Shown: positions 15,215 to 23,410, numbered from the stretch's first letter. The stretch: 33,184 bases of DNA from Bradyrhizobium tropiciagri (GCF_001189845.1 NZ_LFLZ01000089.1:1-33184), one strand, 5' to 3'. The notes: generated by a model from the letters alone, not told the origin. Made by a program: numbers and translations.

Positions 15215-16777
15215 ATGACGATCCGGTTCTCGCGAAATCTCACCCGCCGACGCTTTCTCTCTACGGCAGCGGCGACCGGCGCCGGCGTGATCGCGATGCC
15301 TTATCTGTCGCGCGCCGCCGATCGCCCCGTGATCACCCATGGCGTGCAGTCCGGCGATGTCGGCGTCGACGGCGGCGTGGTGTGGGCGCGCGCGGACCGG
15401 CCGTCGCAGATGATGGTCGAGGTTGCGACCACGGAATCGTTCAAGGACGCCCGCGCGCTGCCGCCGATCACGGCGCTGCCGGAGAGCGACTTCACCGCCA
15501 AGATGCTGCTGGAGAACCTGCCCTCCGGCCAGGACATCTTCTATCGCGTCCGCTTCCGCGACCTCGCGCATATCGACGTTGCCGGCGAGCCCGTGGTCGG
15601 CCGCTTCCGCACCGCGCCGAGCGACCGCCGCGACGTCTCCTTCGTGTGGGGCGGCGACGTCGCCGGCCAAGGCTGGGGCATCAACCCCGACGACGGCGGC
15701 ATGATCACCTTCGCCGCGATGAAGAAGCACAATCCGGATTTCCTGCTGCATTCCGGCGACACCATCTACGCCGACGGCGTGATCCCCGCCGAGGTGAAGC
15801 TCCCCGACGGCAAGATCTGGAAGAACATTACGATCCCGGAGAAGGCCAAGGTCGCCGAGACGCTCGACGAATACCGCGCCGCGCATAAATACAATTTCCT
15901 CGACTCGAACCTTCGCGCCTTCAATGCCGAGGTGCCGATCTTCGTGCAGTGGGACGATCACGAGGTGACCAACAACTGGTCGCTGTCGAAGCAGCTGCCG
16001 GCGGTCTACAAGGAGCGCGACATCACCGTGCTGGCCGCGCGCGCGGCCAAGGCCTTCCACGAGATGTATCCGATGCGCGAGAGCATCGTCGAGCCGGGCC
16101 GGGTCTATCGCACGCTGAGCTACGGCCCGCATCTCGACGTCTTCATGCTCGATGAGCGCAGCTATCGCGGCCCGAACGGGGCGAACCTGCAAGAAAAATA
16201 TGGCCCCGACGCCTATTTCATCGGGCCGGACCAGATGGCCTGGCTGAAGCGCGCGCTGCTCAACTCGCGCGCCACCTGGAAGGTGATCGCCTCCGACATG
16301 CCGCTGTCGCTGATCGTCTATGACGATGCCGCCAACAAGAAGGGCTCGGAGGCGTTCGCACAGGGCGACGGCCCGGCGCGCGGCCGCGAGCTCGAGATCG
16401 CCGACATCCTGCGCTTCATCAAGACTGCGGGGATCGTCAACACAGTGTGGCTGACCGCCGACGTGCACTATGCGGCCGCGCACTACTACAACCCGAACAA
16501 GGCCCAGTTCCAGGAATTCGATCCGTTCTGGGAATTCGTCTCCGGCCCGCTGCATGCCGGCACGTTCGGCCCGAACGAGCTCGACAACACGTTTGGGCCC
16601 GAGGTGAAGTTCGTCAAGGCGCCGGGCGAGGCCAACCAGAACCTGCCGCCGTCGGCCGGCATGCAGTTCTTCGGCCACGTCAAGATCGACGGCAAGAGCG
16701 GGCAGATGACGGTGAGCCTGCGCGATCGCGTCGACGCCGAGCTGTGGGCGATCACGCTCGATCCGAAGCCGGTGTAA
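15215..16777 (+). CDS. phoD: Alkaline phosphatase D (PhoD family), Tat-exported
   Basis: 520 residues. Exported phosphodiesterase/phosphomonoesterase that releases phosphate from organic phosphates; the family uses Fe/Ca rather than Zn. The N-terminus carries a twin-arginine signal (NLTRRRFLSTAAATGAG, residues 8-24) ending near SRAADRP. A PhoD N-terminal domain (HGVQSGDVGVDGGVVWARAD) is followed by the metallophosphatase core: FVWGGDVAGQG, HSGDTIYADG (about 179-188), VQWDDHEVTNNW, and later WLTADVHYAAAHYY. The ATG at 15215 has a strong AAGGAGG site. A PHO-box-like sequence lies upstream, so expression likely rises under phosphate limitation. Second phosphatase in this window, from a superfamily unrelated to the one at 1980-3733. 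Confidence 0.95.
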   Translation: MTIRFSRNLTRRRFLSTAAATGAGVIAMPYLSRAADRPVITHGVQSGDVGVDGGVVWARADRPSQMMVEVATTESFKDARALPPITALPESDFTAKMLLENLPSGQDIFYRVRFRDLAHIDVAGEPVVGRFRTAPSDRRDVSFVWGGDVAGQGWGINPDDGGMITFAAMKKHNPDFLLHSGDTIYADGVIPAEVKLPDGKIWKNITIPEKAKVAETLDEYRAAHKYNFLDSNLRAFNAEVPIFVQWDDHEVTNNWSLSKQLPAVYKERDITVLAARAAKAFHEMYPMRESIVEPGRVYRTLSYGPHLDVFMLDERSYRGPNGANLQEKYGPDAYFIGPDQMAWLKRALLNSRATWKVIASDMPLSLIVYDDAANKKGSEAFAQGDGPARGRELEIADILRFIKTAGIVNTVWLTADVHYAAAHYYNPNKAQFQEFDPFWEFVSGPLHAGTFGPNELDNTFGPEVKFVKAPGEANQNLPPSAGMQFFGHVKIDGKSGQMTVSLRDRVDAELWAITLDPKPV

Positions 16778-16925
16778 TCCGGCCGAAGCGAGGGAACCGG
16801 ACGCCCCGTCCGCGATGCCTTTGTCCGAAAGGCAAGGGCGTCGCGATTGACAGGGGATGGACGCGACCTGCCTCTTCCGGTACCGATATCGGAGCCGTTA
16901 TGCTGGGGGCCCGGAGGGGCGGAGC

Positions 16926-17924
16926 ATGAGGCGCTGCGAGTTCTATCGCGTGCTCGGTGGCATCGTCGCGAGGTTTCGGCCTCGCCGCTTGATTGTTGTC
17001 GCGATCGCCGTGTTCGCGCTGCTGCCGATCGAAGTCAGCGATGCCGGCTGGCTGCCTGATTTCTTCAAGACCTCGTCCAAGCACGCCAAGGCGCCAAAGC
17101 GCGCGAAATCGACACGGCCGGCCAAACTGGCCAAGCACCGCGCGCCGGCAAAGCACCGCGCCACGCGGCTGGCCGCGCTTGGGCCGGTCGCGCTGCCGCC
17201 TTCCGTTCTCAAGCCGGCCGCAGGCAAATGCGATCCTGCGACGTTCCGGATCGTTCTCGATGTCGGACATACCGCGGAATCGGAAGGCGCGATGAGCGCC
17301 CGCAACGTTGCCGAGTTCGCCTTCAACCTGCGCCTTGCGCGGCAGATCGAGGAGACCTTGAAGGCCGAAGGCTTTGCCGAAACCAGGCTGCTGCTGAGCG
17401 AAGGCAAAGCGAGACCCAGCCTGTTCAGGCGCGTCGCTGCCGCCAGCAATCTGCACGCGGATCTCCTGCTGTCGATCCACCACGATTCCGTGCCCAACAA
17501 GATGCTCGAGGATTGGGAATTCGAGGGCAAGAAGAGCCATTTCAGCGACCGCTTCAGCGGCTACTCCGTGTTCGTCTCCCGGGAGAATCCGGACTTCGGG
17601 ACGAGCCTGCGGTTTGCCGAACTGGTCGCGAAGGAAATGAAGGCCGGGGGGTTGCACTATGCCGCGCAATACAGCCAGCCCATCATGGGTCGCGACCAGC
17701 ACCCGCTGCTGAACAAGGAGACTGGCGTCTACAGCTATGATGAACTCATCGTGCTGCGGAAGACCACGATGCCCGCCGTCCTCTTGGAGGCCGGCTCGAT
17801 CATCAACCGCGACGAAGAACTCGCAATGGCCTCGCCCGAACGCCGCAACAGCATCGCGAGCGGCGTCGCGGTCGCGGTGAAGGAATTCTGCGATCCGCGC
17901 TGGGCCCTGCTCGGTCCGCTCTGA
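16926..17924 (+). CDS. N-acetylmuramoyl-L-alanine amidase (Amidase_3)
   Basis: 332 residues from the ATG at 16926, chosen for the GGAG just upstream and because a membrane segment (RLIVVAIAVFALLPIEVSDA, residues 21-40) then falls at the N-terminus; an in-frame ATG at 16857 is also possible. A Lys/Ala/Arg-rich linker (50-85) precedes the zinc amidase domain. Visible ligands and catalytic residues are H115 (LDVGH), E130 (ARNVAE), H185 (SIHHDS) and E288 (VLLEAGSI). The enzyme cleaves the bond between muramic acid and the stem peptide of peptidoglycan in the periplasm, in cell separation or recycling. The basic linker could hold it on the wall. 148 bp after phoD, same strand, probably its own unit. 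Confidence 0.9.
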   Translation: MRRCEFYRVLGGIVARFRPRRLIVVAIAVFALLPIEVSDAGWLPDFFKTSSKHAKAPKRAKSTRPAKLAKHRAPAKHRATRLAALGPVALPPSVLKPAAGKCDPATFRIVLDVGHTAESEGAMSARNVAEFAFNLRLARQIEETLKAEGFAETRLLLSEGKARPSLFRRVAAASNLHADLLLSIHHDSVPNKMLEDWEFEGKKSHFSDRFSGYSVFVSRENPDFGTSLRFAELVAKEMKAGGLHYAAQYSQPIMGRDQHPLLNKETGVYSYDELIVLRKTTMPAVLLEAGSIINRDEELAMASPERRNSIASGVAVAVKEFCDPRWALLGPL

Positions 17925-17950
17925 CGGCCGAACGATCGGCACGTCCTCGC

Positions 17951-19075
17951 TCAGCCCGGTTTGCCCGCCTTGAGCTCGCTGAGCTTGTCTAGCGCCTGTT
18001 CGAACTTCGCGTTGAACAGCCACATCGCATCGAGGATTTCGCGGAAGGTCGCAGATGATTTGGCCCTGTCGGCGCGGCCGAACGCGAAGACGCTGTTGTT
18101 GCGCAGATATCCCATGATCCTGGGATCGGAAATCCTGTAGCCGACGAGATTGCCTGACTTCAGCGCGGCCCGCGTTGGCGTCGGAATGATCTGGATCAGT
18201 TCGAACAGCTTCATTTGATCGATCGGATCGGGCAGCGCCTTTGCGATCGCCGGGACCTGCGGGAAAACATCCGCGTGTGCGTTCATGAGCGCGTCGCGCA
18301 CCGCGGTCCAGTGATTGAACCGATGGTCGAGATTGCCGGCCCGAGCCTCTTCCTTGTCGTCGCGACGGCTCAGCGCAGGATCGAGGGCTGCGATCGATCC
18401 CTTGATGGCGGCCCACTTCTTTCGACCGTTGCGATCTTCGGACGGGCCGGTCTGCAGGCTTCCCTTGTAGGAGTTCGACCGCGCATTTCCTGCATTCTGC
18501 TTGCCGTTCGTCTCGGCAAAGAACAGGCCGAGGCTGATACGGCCCGCGGTGGCGGCAGCAACGGGATCGAGCCCCTTGGCGCGCGCGATCACCGTCGCCA
18601 GATCGACCACGTCCTTGAATGGCGTATCGGAGCTTTGCGCGTCGGCGGGCGGCGCCTCCATGACGTCGAACAGCTTCCTGTATTCGTCGAGCAGCGGCTC
18701 GTTATCGGCGTCGAAATAGGCCGCAGGGATGCCGGATCTGCCTGACTTGCCGATCCTGGATGGAAGCGCATCGGTGAGATCCTTGTATGCGCTCATCGTT
18801 TCGACCCGGGCAAGGTAGAGCGCCTGACCCGGCAGGTCGGGCAGCGGCTGCCTGGAATCGATCTGCGCGCGTCGCTGGCGCAGGATCGAGACGAAGTTCT
18901 TCAGCGCATTGTCATAGGCCTTGAGCGCGGCGGCTTGCTCGCTCGTGAGCGCGGCCGGCTCAGCGATGGCTGGCCGCGCCACAACCGGCGCAAGGAGCAG
19001 CCCGAGAGAGAGCGCCGCTGCGCGCGCAGCGGCAGATGTTCTGATCGCCATCCTGATTGCCATCCTGACCGCCAT
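17951..19075 (-). CDS. Exported protein of unknown function, possible lysozyme-like segment
   Basis: 374 residues with a signal peptide (hydrophobic SAAARAAALSLGLLLAPVVARPAIA, cleavage near residue 38). The rest is mostly helical. The central stretch GRISLGLFFAETNGKQNAGNARSNSYKGSLQTG (split here around residues 185-217) recalls the Glu...GLMQ pattern of lytic transglycosylases and lysozymes, which would make E194 or so the candidate catalytic acid; this is weak visual evidence only. The start is ambiguous: ATG codons at 19075, 19063 and 19051 come from a 12-base unit repeated three times; 19075 has GGGAAG upstream. It converges on the amidase gene. The receiver gene lies 78 bases upstream on the same strand. 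Confidence 0.65.
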   Translation of the reverse strand: MAVRMAIRMAIRTSAAARAAALSLGLLLAPVVARPAIAEPAALTSEQAAALKAYDNALKNFVSILRQRRAQIDSRQPLPDLPGQALYLARVETMSAYKDLTDALPSRIGKSGRSGIPAAYFDADNEPLLDEYRKLFDVMEAPPADAQSSDTPFKDVVDLATVIARAKGLDPVAAATAGRISLGLFFAETNGKQNAGNARSNSYKGSLQTGPSEDRNGRKKWAAIKGSIAALDPALSRRDDKEEARAGNLDHRFNHWTAVRDALMNAHADVFPQVPAIAKALPDPIDQMKLFELIQIIPTPTRAALKSGNLVGYRISDPRIMGYLRNNSVFAFGRADRAKSSATFREILDAMWLFNAKFEQALDKLSELKAGKPG

Positions 19076-19153
19076 GACAGCTTCCCGGGGCCTGTGCGTC
19101 GCCGAATCCGATATTCCGGATCGTAGACTGCGTGGCCGAAGCCCGGCAATCCG

Positions 19154-19528
19154 TCAAAGCTCGTTTCTCAGCGCAGCTTCAAGCGTCTCGCTCGAACACG
19201 GCTTGGTCAGCCGCGGCTTGCCGGCGAGCGAGTCCGGCAGCCTGATGTCGGCGCCGTAACCGGTGACGAATGCGAAAGGCACTTTCAGCGCATCGAGCCG
19301 CTCGGCGATCGCGAACGTCTTCTCGCCCCTGACGAGACCGACGTCGAGCAGCGCGAAATCCGGCGCGCGTTCGGCGATCAGCTCGAGCGCACGGGCGACG
19401 TTCGCGGCGGTGCGCACCGTGCGGGCGCCGAAGCCGAGGATGGTGTCCTCGAAATAGAGCGAGATGATCGGATCGTCCTCGACGACCAGGACATCACCGG
19501 GCATGTCGGCATTGGGGGCGGATTCCAT
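19154..19528 (-). CDS. Single-domain response regulator (receiver)
   Basis: 124 residues, a receiver domain with no output domain. Acidic pocket VVEDDP (residues 15-20), phosphoacceptor D62 in FALLDVGL, T89 in FVTGYG and K109 in LTKPCS are all present. Such proteins pass phosphate or bind a target protein; in Rhizobiales many take part in stress or two-component relay circuits. The start at 19528 (MESAPNADMP) is taken; ATG at 19504 would still keep the whole domain. It is divergent from the Crp/Fnr gene, and the 200-bp region between them holds a palindrome and an EcfG-type promoter facing the other way. Confidence 0.88.
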   Translation of the reverse strand: MESAPNADMPGDVLVVEDDPIISLYFEDTILGFGARTVRTAANVARALELIAERAPDFALLDVGLVRGEKTFAIAERLDALKVPFAFVTGYGADIRLPDSLAGKPRLTKPCSSETLEAALRNEL

Positions 19529-19660
19529 AGCTCGGTGTCCATTGCTTCGATGATGGATGAGAGACCGGATCAGTCCGGCCGGATGGCCCGCGACCGGCGC
19601 CTGAAAAGCACGCCGTCTGTTCCCGAGATGAAACCCACCACATCGCGAGCCGCCGCGTCT

Positions 19661-19674
19661 GTTCACTAGTGAAC
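19661..19674. promoter_or_regulatory. Perfect 14-bp palindrome between divergent regulators
   Basis: GTTCACTAGTGAAC is fully self-complementary. It lies 10 bases before the EcfG-type -35 of the Crp/Fnr gene and 133 bases before the receiver gene. It is a candidate operator, perhaps for autoregulation, though it does not match the usual FNR box (TTGAT-N4-ATCAA). Confidence 0.5.
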
Positions 19675-19683
19675 ATAAAAGCT

Positions 19684-19709
19684 GGAACATTTTCAGTATG
19701 GTCCGCGTT
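19684..19709 (+). promoter_or_regulatory. EcfG-type general stress promoter
   Basis: GGAAC (19684-19688), 17 bases, CGTT (19706-19709), an exact match to the alphaproteobacterial EcfG/RpoE2-type consensus GGAAC-N16/17-CGTT. The transcript would begin near 19716, just before a CAGGA ribosome site and the ATG at 19729. Confidence 0.65.
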
Positions 19710-19728
19710 GGGTTTTCAGGATTTTCCA

Positions 19729-20493
19729 ATGATTGCCAAACGGACCGATTTGGCCGGGACGAGCGACCGGCCATTCAACAATCTCTTGCGCCGGCTGAAT
19801 GCCGCCGATTACGAGCTGATCGCGCCGCATCTTGCGGTGGTCGATGCTGCGGCCGGCGACCTGCTCTACAATCCCGGCGACGACGTCCAGATCGTGCATT
19901 TCCCATGCGGGCCGAGCCTTGCGTCCTACATGGTGGCCAACGAGGACGGGCGCGATGTCGAAACCATCCTGGTCGGCCGCGAGGGCGCGGTCGGCGGCAT
20001 CGTCAGCCAGGGATTCCTGCCGGCCTATACCCGCATCACCGTCAAGTTCGGCGGCCCGTTCGTGCGGCTGCCGATCAGCAAGCTCGACGCCGCCAAGCTG
20101 AAGTCGATCTCGGTGCGCAACATCTTCGCGCGCTATGCCGACTGCATGCTGGCGCAGATCTTCCAGTCGACCGCCTGCAATGCGATCCACTCGATCGAGC
20201 AGCGCGCCGCAAAGTGGATCATCTCGGCGATGGAGCGCACCAATGGCAATGGCGTGGTGCCGCTCACGCATGAGCAGCTTTCGACCTTGCTCGGCGTCGG
20301 CCGCAGCTACACCAGCCGGGTGATCCAGAACTTCAAGGCGGAGGGCGTGCTGGACACCCGCCGCGGCGCGATCGTGATCCGCGACCCGGACAAGCTCCGG
20401 CTGCGCTCCTGCATGTGCAACGAGGCGGTGAAGGATCACTTCGAGGAAGTGCTGCGCGGGGTGTATCCAAGCGAGGACAACCCGGCGAACTAG
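19729..20493 (+). CDS. Crp/Fnr-family transcriptional regulator
   Basis: 254 residues. N-terminal cyclic-nucleotide-binding-type beta roll (GDLLYNPGDDVQIVHFPCGPSLASYMVANEDGRDVETILVGREGAVGG, about residues 40-90), a long dimer helix, and a C-terminal helix-turn-helix (LTHEQLSTLLGVGRSYTSRVIQNFKAEGVLDTRRGAIVIRD, about 179-220). The phosphate-binding RxA motif of true CRP is not seen, nor the Cys set of FNR, so the signal is probably neither cAMP nor oxygen through an iron-sulphur cluster. The start at 19729 (MIAKRTD) follows CAGGA; the longer ORF from 19669 would begin upstream of the promoter. It may be controlled by the stress sigma factor EcfG. It precedes the Lgt-like/radical SAM operon by 189 bp of repeat. 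Confidence 0.9.
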   Translation: MIAKRTDLAGTSDRPFNNLLRRLNAADYELIAPHLAVVDAAAGDLLYNPGDDVQIVHFPCGPSLASYMVANEDGRDVETILVGREGAVGGIVSQGFLPAYTRITVKFGGPFVRLPISKLDAAKLKSISVRNIFARYADCMLAQIFQSTACNAIHSIEQRAAKWIISAMERTNGNGVVPLTHEQLSTLLGVGRSYTSRVIQNFKAEGVLDTRRGAIVIRDPDKLRLRSCMCNEAVKDHFEEVLRGVYPSEDNPAN

Positions 20494-20640
20494 GCTCACC
20501 TCGCCCCGCTTGCGGGGAGAGGTCGGATTGCATCGCCAGATGCAATCCGGGTGAGGGGGTACAGGTCCCTCAACGTACACTGCCTGGCGGAGAGACGCCC
20601 CTCACCCCAACCCTCTCCCCGCAAGAGCGGGGCGAGGGAG
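20494..20640. repeat. Palindromic intergenic repeat, family C, copy 3
   Basis: Outer arms CTCACCTCGCCCCGCTTGCG and, at the far end, CTCTCCCCGCAAGAGCGGGG. Inside is a small hairpin GGATTGCATCgccaGATGCAATCC. It lies between the Crp/Fnr gene and the Lgt-like gene and may reduce read-through between them. Common type in Bradyrhizobium relatives. Confidence 0.75.
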
Positions 20641-20682
20641 AACAACTATCGCGGGCCGCGAAAATCACGCTACACTCGCCTC

Positions 20683-21402
20683 ATGAGTGGGGCTGAACTT
20701 CACGCCATCTTCGATGTCGCAGCATGGGGCGCAGCCGCAGTCGCCATGTGGTGGCTGTCGCGTATACGCGGACTGCAATTCCCGCGGCAATCCTTCGAGC
20801 TGCCCTACATTGCCGTTCTGGTGTTCGGCGCCGGCATCGGCGCCTACATCTTCGGCACGTTGAACCTGTGGTTCTCGGGCATGCCCGGCATCGCCCGCTC
20901 GGTCGAGGGTGCGCTGGCCGGCGGCATCGTCGCGATCGAGCTTTACAAATGGCTGCACGGCATATCGCTGCGAACGGGTGCGCGGTTCGCGCTGCCGCTT
21001 GCGATCGGCGTCGCGGTCGGCCGGCTCGGCTGCTACTTCGCGGGGATCGAGGACTTCACCTATGGCACGCCGACCACGCTGCCCTGGGGCCACGATTTCG
21101 GCGACGGCGTGCCGCGCCATCCGGTGCAGCTCTACGAGAGCCTCGCGATGGCGGCATTCGCGGCTTTCTATATCCGGGCCGTATTGAACCGCAACGCCGC
21201 TGTCATCACCAATGGATTCTACCTCGTGCTGTTCTACTACGGCCTGCAGCGCTTCGTGTGGGAGTTCATCAAGCCCTATGGCGCGCTGATCGGCCTGTTC
21301 TCGCTGTTCCACCTGCTGTCGCTGTTTGTCATGGTCTATGCCGCCGTCATGCTCGCGACGGCGCCGAATGTGAGTGTGAAGCATGAACGCGCCGCTGCGT
21401 AA
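20683..21402 (+). CDS. Lgt-like (prolipoprotein diacylglyceryl transferase family) membrane protein
   Basis: 239 residues, about six to seven membrane segments. The Lgt fingerprint is visible: GRLGCYFAGIEDFTYGTPTT (113-132), LPWGHDFGDGVP (133-144), RHPVQLYESLA (145-155). Differences from true Lgt: the Asn of GRxGN is Cys117, and where Lgt has the essential HGGL motif this protein has EGALAGG (from residue 75), so the catalytic His is missing. Length is also shorter than typical Lgt (about 270-290). It is therefore a paralogue that may handle phospholipid or diacylglyceryl groups in another reaction. The start at 20683 was chosen as the first Met after the repeat; the stop overlaps the radical SAM start by 20 bases, so the two are probably translated together. 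Confidence 0.8.
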   Translation: MSGAELHAIFDVAAWGAAAVAMWWLSRIRGLQFPRQSFELPYIAVLVFGAGIGAYIFGTLNLWFSGMPGIARSVEGALAGGIVAIELYKWLHGISLRTGARFALPLAIGVAVGRLGCYFAGIEDFTYGTPTTLPWGHDFGDGVPRHPVQLYESLAMAAFAAFYIRAVLNRNAAVITNGFYLVLFYYGLQRFVWEFIKPYGALIGLFSLFHLLSLFVMVYAAVMLATAPNVSVKHERAAA

Positions 21403-22828
21403 GTCCCGCCCCTACATCTTCTGGGGCCAGACCCAGTCGCTCTGCGAAACCTGCCTGACCCTGGTGCCGACCAAGATCCAGATATCAGGCAACGAGGTCT
21501 GGTACGAGAAGCGCTGCAAGCAGCACGGCGTGCAGTCGACGCTGGTCTCGACCGATTCGGCCTACTGGCGGCTGTGCAAGGATTTCATCAAGCCCGGCGA
21601 CCGGCCGCTCGCCTTCCAGCGCCACACCGAATTCGGCTGCCCCTATGATTGCGGGCTGTGCCCGGACCACGAGCAGCATTCCTGCCTGGCGCTGATCGAG
21701 ATCACCGAGCACTGCAACCTGACCTGCCCGGTGTGCTTTGCGGATTCCTCGCCGGCGCGCACCAGCTTCACGCCGCTGGCGAAGATCGAGAAGATGCTGG
21801 ACGCGCTGGTGGCGAGCGAAGGCGAGCCCGACCTCGTGCAGATCTCCGGCGGCGAGCCGACGCTGCATCCGGATTTCTTCGCGATCCTGGATGCGGTGCG
21901 CGCCCGCCCGATCCGCCATGTCATGATCAACACCAACGGCCTCAGGATCGCGCGCGAGCCCGACTTCGTGGCGAAGCTCGCCGAGAACAAGCGCGGCCTG
22001 GAAGTCTACCTGCAATTCGATTCGCTGAAGCGCGAGGCGCTGGTCAACCTGCGCGGTGCGGACCTGCGCAAGATCCGTCAGCAGGCGCTGGAGAATCTCG
22101 AACATTACGGCGTCTCGACCACGCTGGTCGCCACCATCAAGCGCGGCGTCAATGATGCCGAGATCGGCGACATCGTCCGCCATGCGCTGACCTGGACATG
22201 CGTCCGCGGCGTCACGCTGCAGCCGGTGCAGGACGCCGGCCGCAACGAGAACTTCGACAAAATCACCGACCGCATCATGCTCTCGGAGATCCGCCAGCAC
22301 GTGATCGAGACCGGAGTGTTCGGCGACAAGGACATGATCCCGCTGCCGTGCAATCCCGAGAGCATCTCGATCGGCTACGGCCTGCGCAACGGCGACAAGG
22401 TGCTGCCGCTGACCTCGCTGATCCCGCAGGAACAGCTCGTCGCCGTGATGCCCAACACGATCAGCCCGGAAAAATATCCGGTGTTGCGCGAGAAATTCGT
22501 CGACCTGTTCTCGCTGTCGTCGGGGCCGCTCAACACCTCGGAGCGGGTCTGCGAATTGCTGTGCTGCCTGCCGAGCTTCGAGGTGCCGGAGGGCCTGACC
22601 TACGAGAACGTGTTCCGCGTCACCATCGTGCAGTTCCTCGATCGCTTCAATTTCTGCGTCGGCAACGTGAAGCGAAGCTGCATCCATTTCGTCACCGAGA
22701 GCGGCGCGATCATCCCGTTCGACACCTACAATCTGTTCTATCGTGACGGAAAGATCGACGGCATCCGCGCCGCGCTGGCCGGGCAGACTTATCGGGAGGC
22801 GCGGCAGAGCGAGGATGTCTCGCGATGA
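21383..22828 (+). CDS. Cys-rich radical SAM enzyme, MJ0619 / tetraether-synthase-like
   Basis: 481 residues. The radical SAM cluster motif is C111-x3-C115-x2-C118 (EHCNLTCPVCF), followed by SGGEPT (155-160). Extra Cys groups suggest more metal centres: C21-x2-C24 with C45 in an N-terminal zinc/rubredoxin-like ribbon (SLCETCLTLVP...YEKRCKQHG), C86/C90/C93/C101 just before the core, and C390/C394/C395/C425/C433 at the C-terminus. This architecture recalls archaeal MJ0619 and tetraether synthase, which couple lipid tails; that match is from memory of the family pattern. Overlaps the Lgt-like gene (20 bases) and the next small gene (ATGA). Context points to lipid or lipoprotein chemistry; the reaction is unknown. 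Confidence 0.82.
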   Translation: MNAPLRKSRPYIFWGQTQSLCETCLTLVPTKIQISGNEVWYEKRCKQHGVQSTLVSTDSAYWRLCKDFIKPGDRPLAFQRHTEFGCPYDCGLCPDHEQHSCLALIEITEHCNLTCPVCFADSSPARTSFTPLAKIEKMLDALVASEGEPDLVQISGGEPTLHPDFFAILDAVRARPIRHVMINTNGLRIAREPDFVAKLAENKRGLEVYLQFDSLKREALVNLRGADLRKIRQQALENLEHYGVSTTLVATIKRGVNDAEIGDIVRHALTWTCVRGVTLQPVQDAGRNENFDKITDRIMLSEIRQHVIETGVFGDKDMIPLPCNPESISIGYGLRNGDKVLPLTSLIPQEQLVAVMPNTISPEKYPVLREKFVDLFSLSSGPLNTSERVCELLCCLPSFEVPEGLTYENVFRVTIVQFLDRFNFCVGNVKRSCIHFVTESGAIIPFDTYNLFYRDGKIDGIRAALAGQTYREARQSEDVSR

Positions 22829-23070
22829 GCGAGACCGGTGGACCGCCTTCGCCTCCGTCTCGTCCTCCGGGGCAGCGCAGCGGCTGCGTGACGGCGCTGA
22901 TGATCTTCGCAGGAATCATTCTGTTGCTGCCCGGCGTCTGCTCGCTGTTTCTGGTTTATCCCGGCATCGAAAGGAATGCTTCCGACCTTCACTTCGTCGT
23001 CGGCTGCCTGCTTGTGGCGTGCTTCGGCGTGGCCCTGATCTGGTGGGCGATCCGCAGACTTGCGTCCTAG
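22825..23070 (+). CDS. Small two-helix membrane protein, SGC/LLLPG paralogue 1
   Basis: 81 residues. Pro-rich cytoplasmic-looking head (SETGGPPSPPSRPPGQR), then SGCVTALMIFAGIILLLPGV (first membrane helix, residues 19-38), a short loop, a second helix (VVGCLLVACFGVALIWWAI) and a basic end. Start codon overlaps the radical SAM stop (ATGA), strong evidence for translational coupling. Unknown family; shares the head and the S-G-C-x-T...LLLPG motif with the next two genes. Despite the Cys, it is not a lipobox: no hydrophobic run precedes it. Confidence 0.78.
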   Translation: MSETGGPPSPPSRPPGQRSGCVTALMIFAGIILLLPGVCSLFLVYPGIERNASDLHFVVGCLLVACFGVALIWWAIRRLAS

Positions 23071-23110
23071 CGATGGCCGGCATCACGAACCCACTGATGG
23101 ACCAACAGCG

Positions 23111-23389
23111 ATGAGCGAGACAGATCCTCCGCCCGTGCCGCCTGCGCCTGCGCAGCCGCCCCGCGAGTACGTCCCACTACCACCGCCGTCACGCAGCGGC
23201 TGCGCGACCGCGTTCATGGGGGTGTTCGGGCTGGTCCTGCTGCTGCCCGGGCTGTGCGCCCTCCTGTTCGGGATCGGTTCGCTGACCAACTCGAGCCTGG
23301 AGCCCGGCCTGCTGTTCCTGATCCTGCTCGGCCTTCTGGTCGGGTTCGCCGGCATCATGCTGATCCGGGCTGCGATCAAGGGGTGGTAG
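23111..23389 (+). CDS. Small two-helix membrane protein, SGC/LLLPG paralogue 2
   Basis: 92 residues from the ATG at 23111 (MSETDPPP, matching MSETGGPP of paralogue 1). Long Pro-rich head (residues 5-27), then SGCATAFMGVFGLVLLLPGL, a loop rich in Ser/Asn, and a second helix (GLLFLILLGLLVGFAGIMLI) ending IKGW. Begins 40 bases after paralogue 1; no terminator between. Most likely arose by tandem duplication within the operon. Function unknown. Confidence 0.78.
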   Translation: MSETDPPPVPPAPAQPPREYVPLPPPSRSGCATAFMGVFGLVLLLPGLCALLFGIGSLTNSSLEPGLLFLILLGLLVGFAGIMLIRAAIKGW

Positions 23390-23410
23390 CCGTAGGAGGC
23401 GCGACGAATC

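Noticed and set aside
15161..16678. 505-residue minus-strand frame across phoD
   Set aside because: Antisense shadow of a clear PhoD gene.
19661..19674. FNR box
   Set aside because: The palindrome does not match TTGAT-N4-ATCAA.
20494..20640. Repeated palindromic sequence as a CRISPR array
   Set aside because: No regular repeat-spacer unit and no cas genes; it is one inverted repeat.
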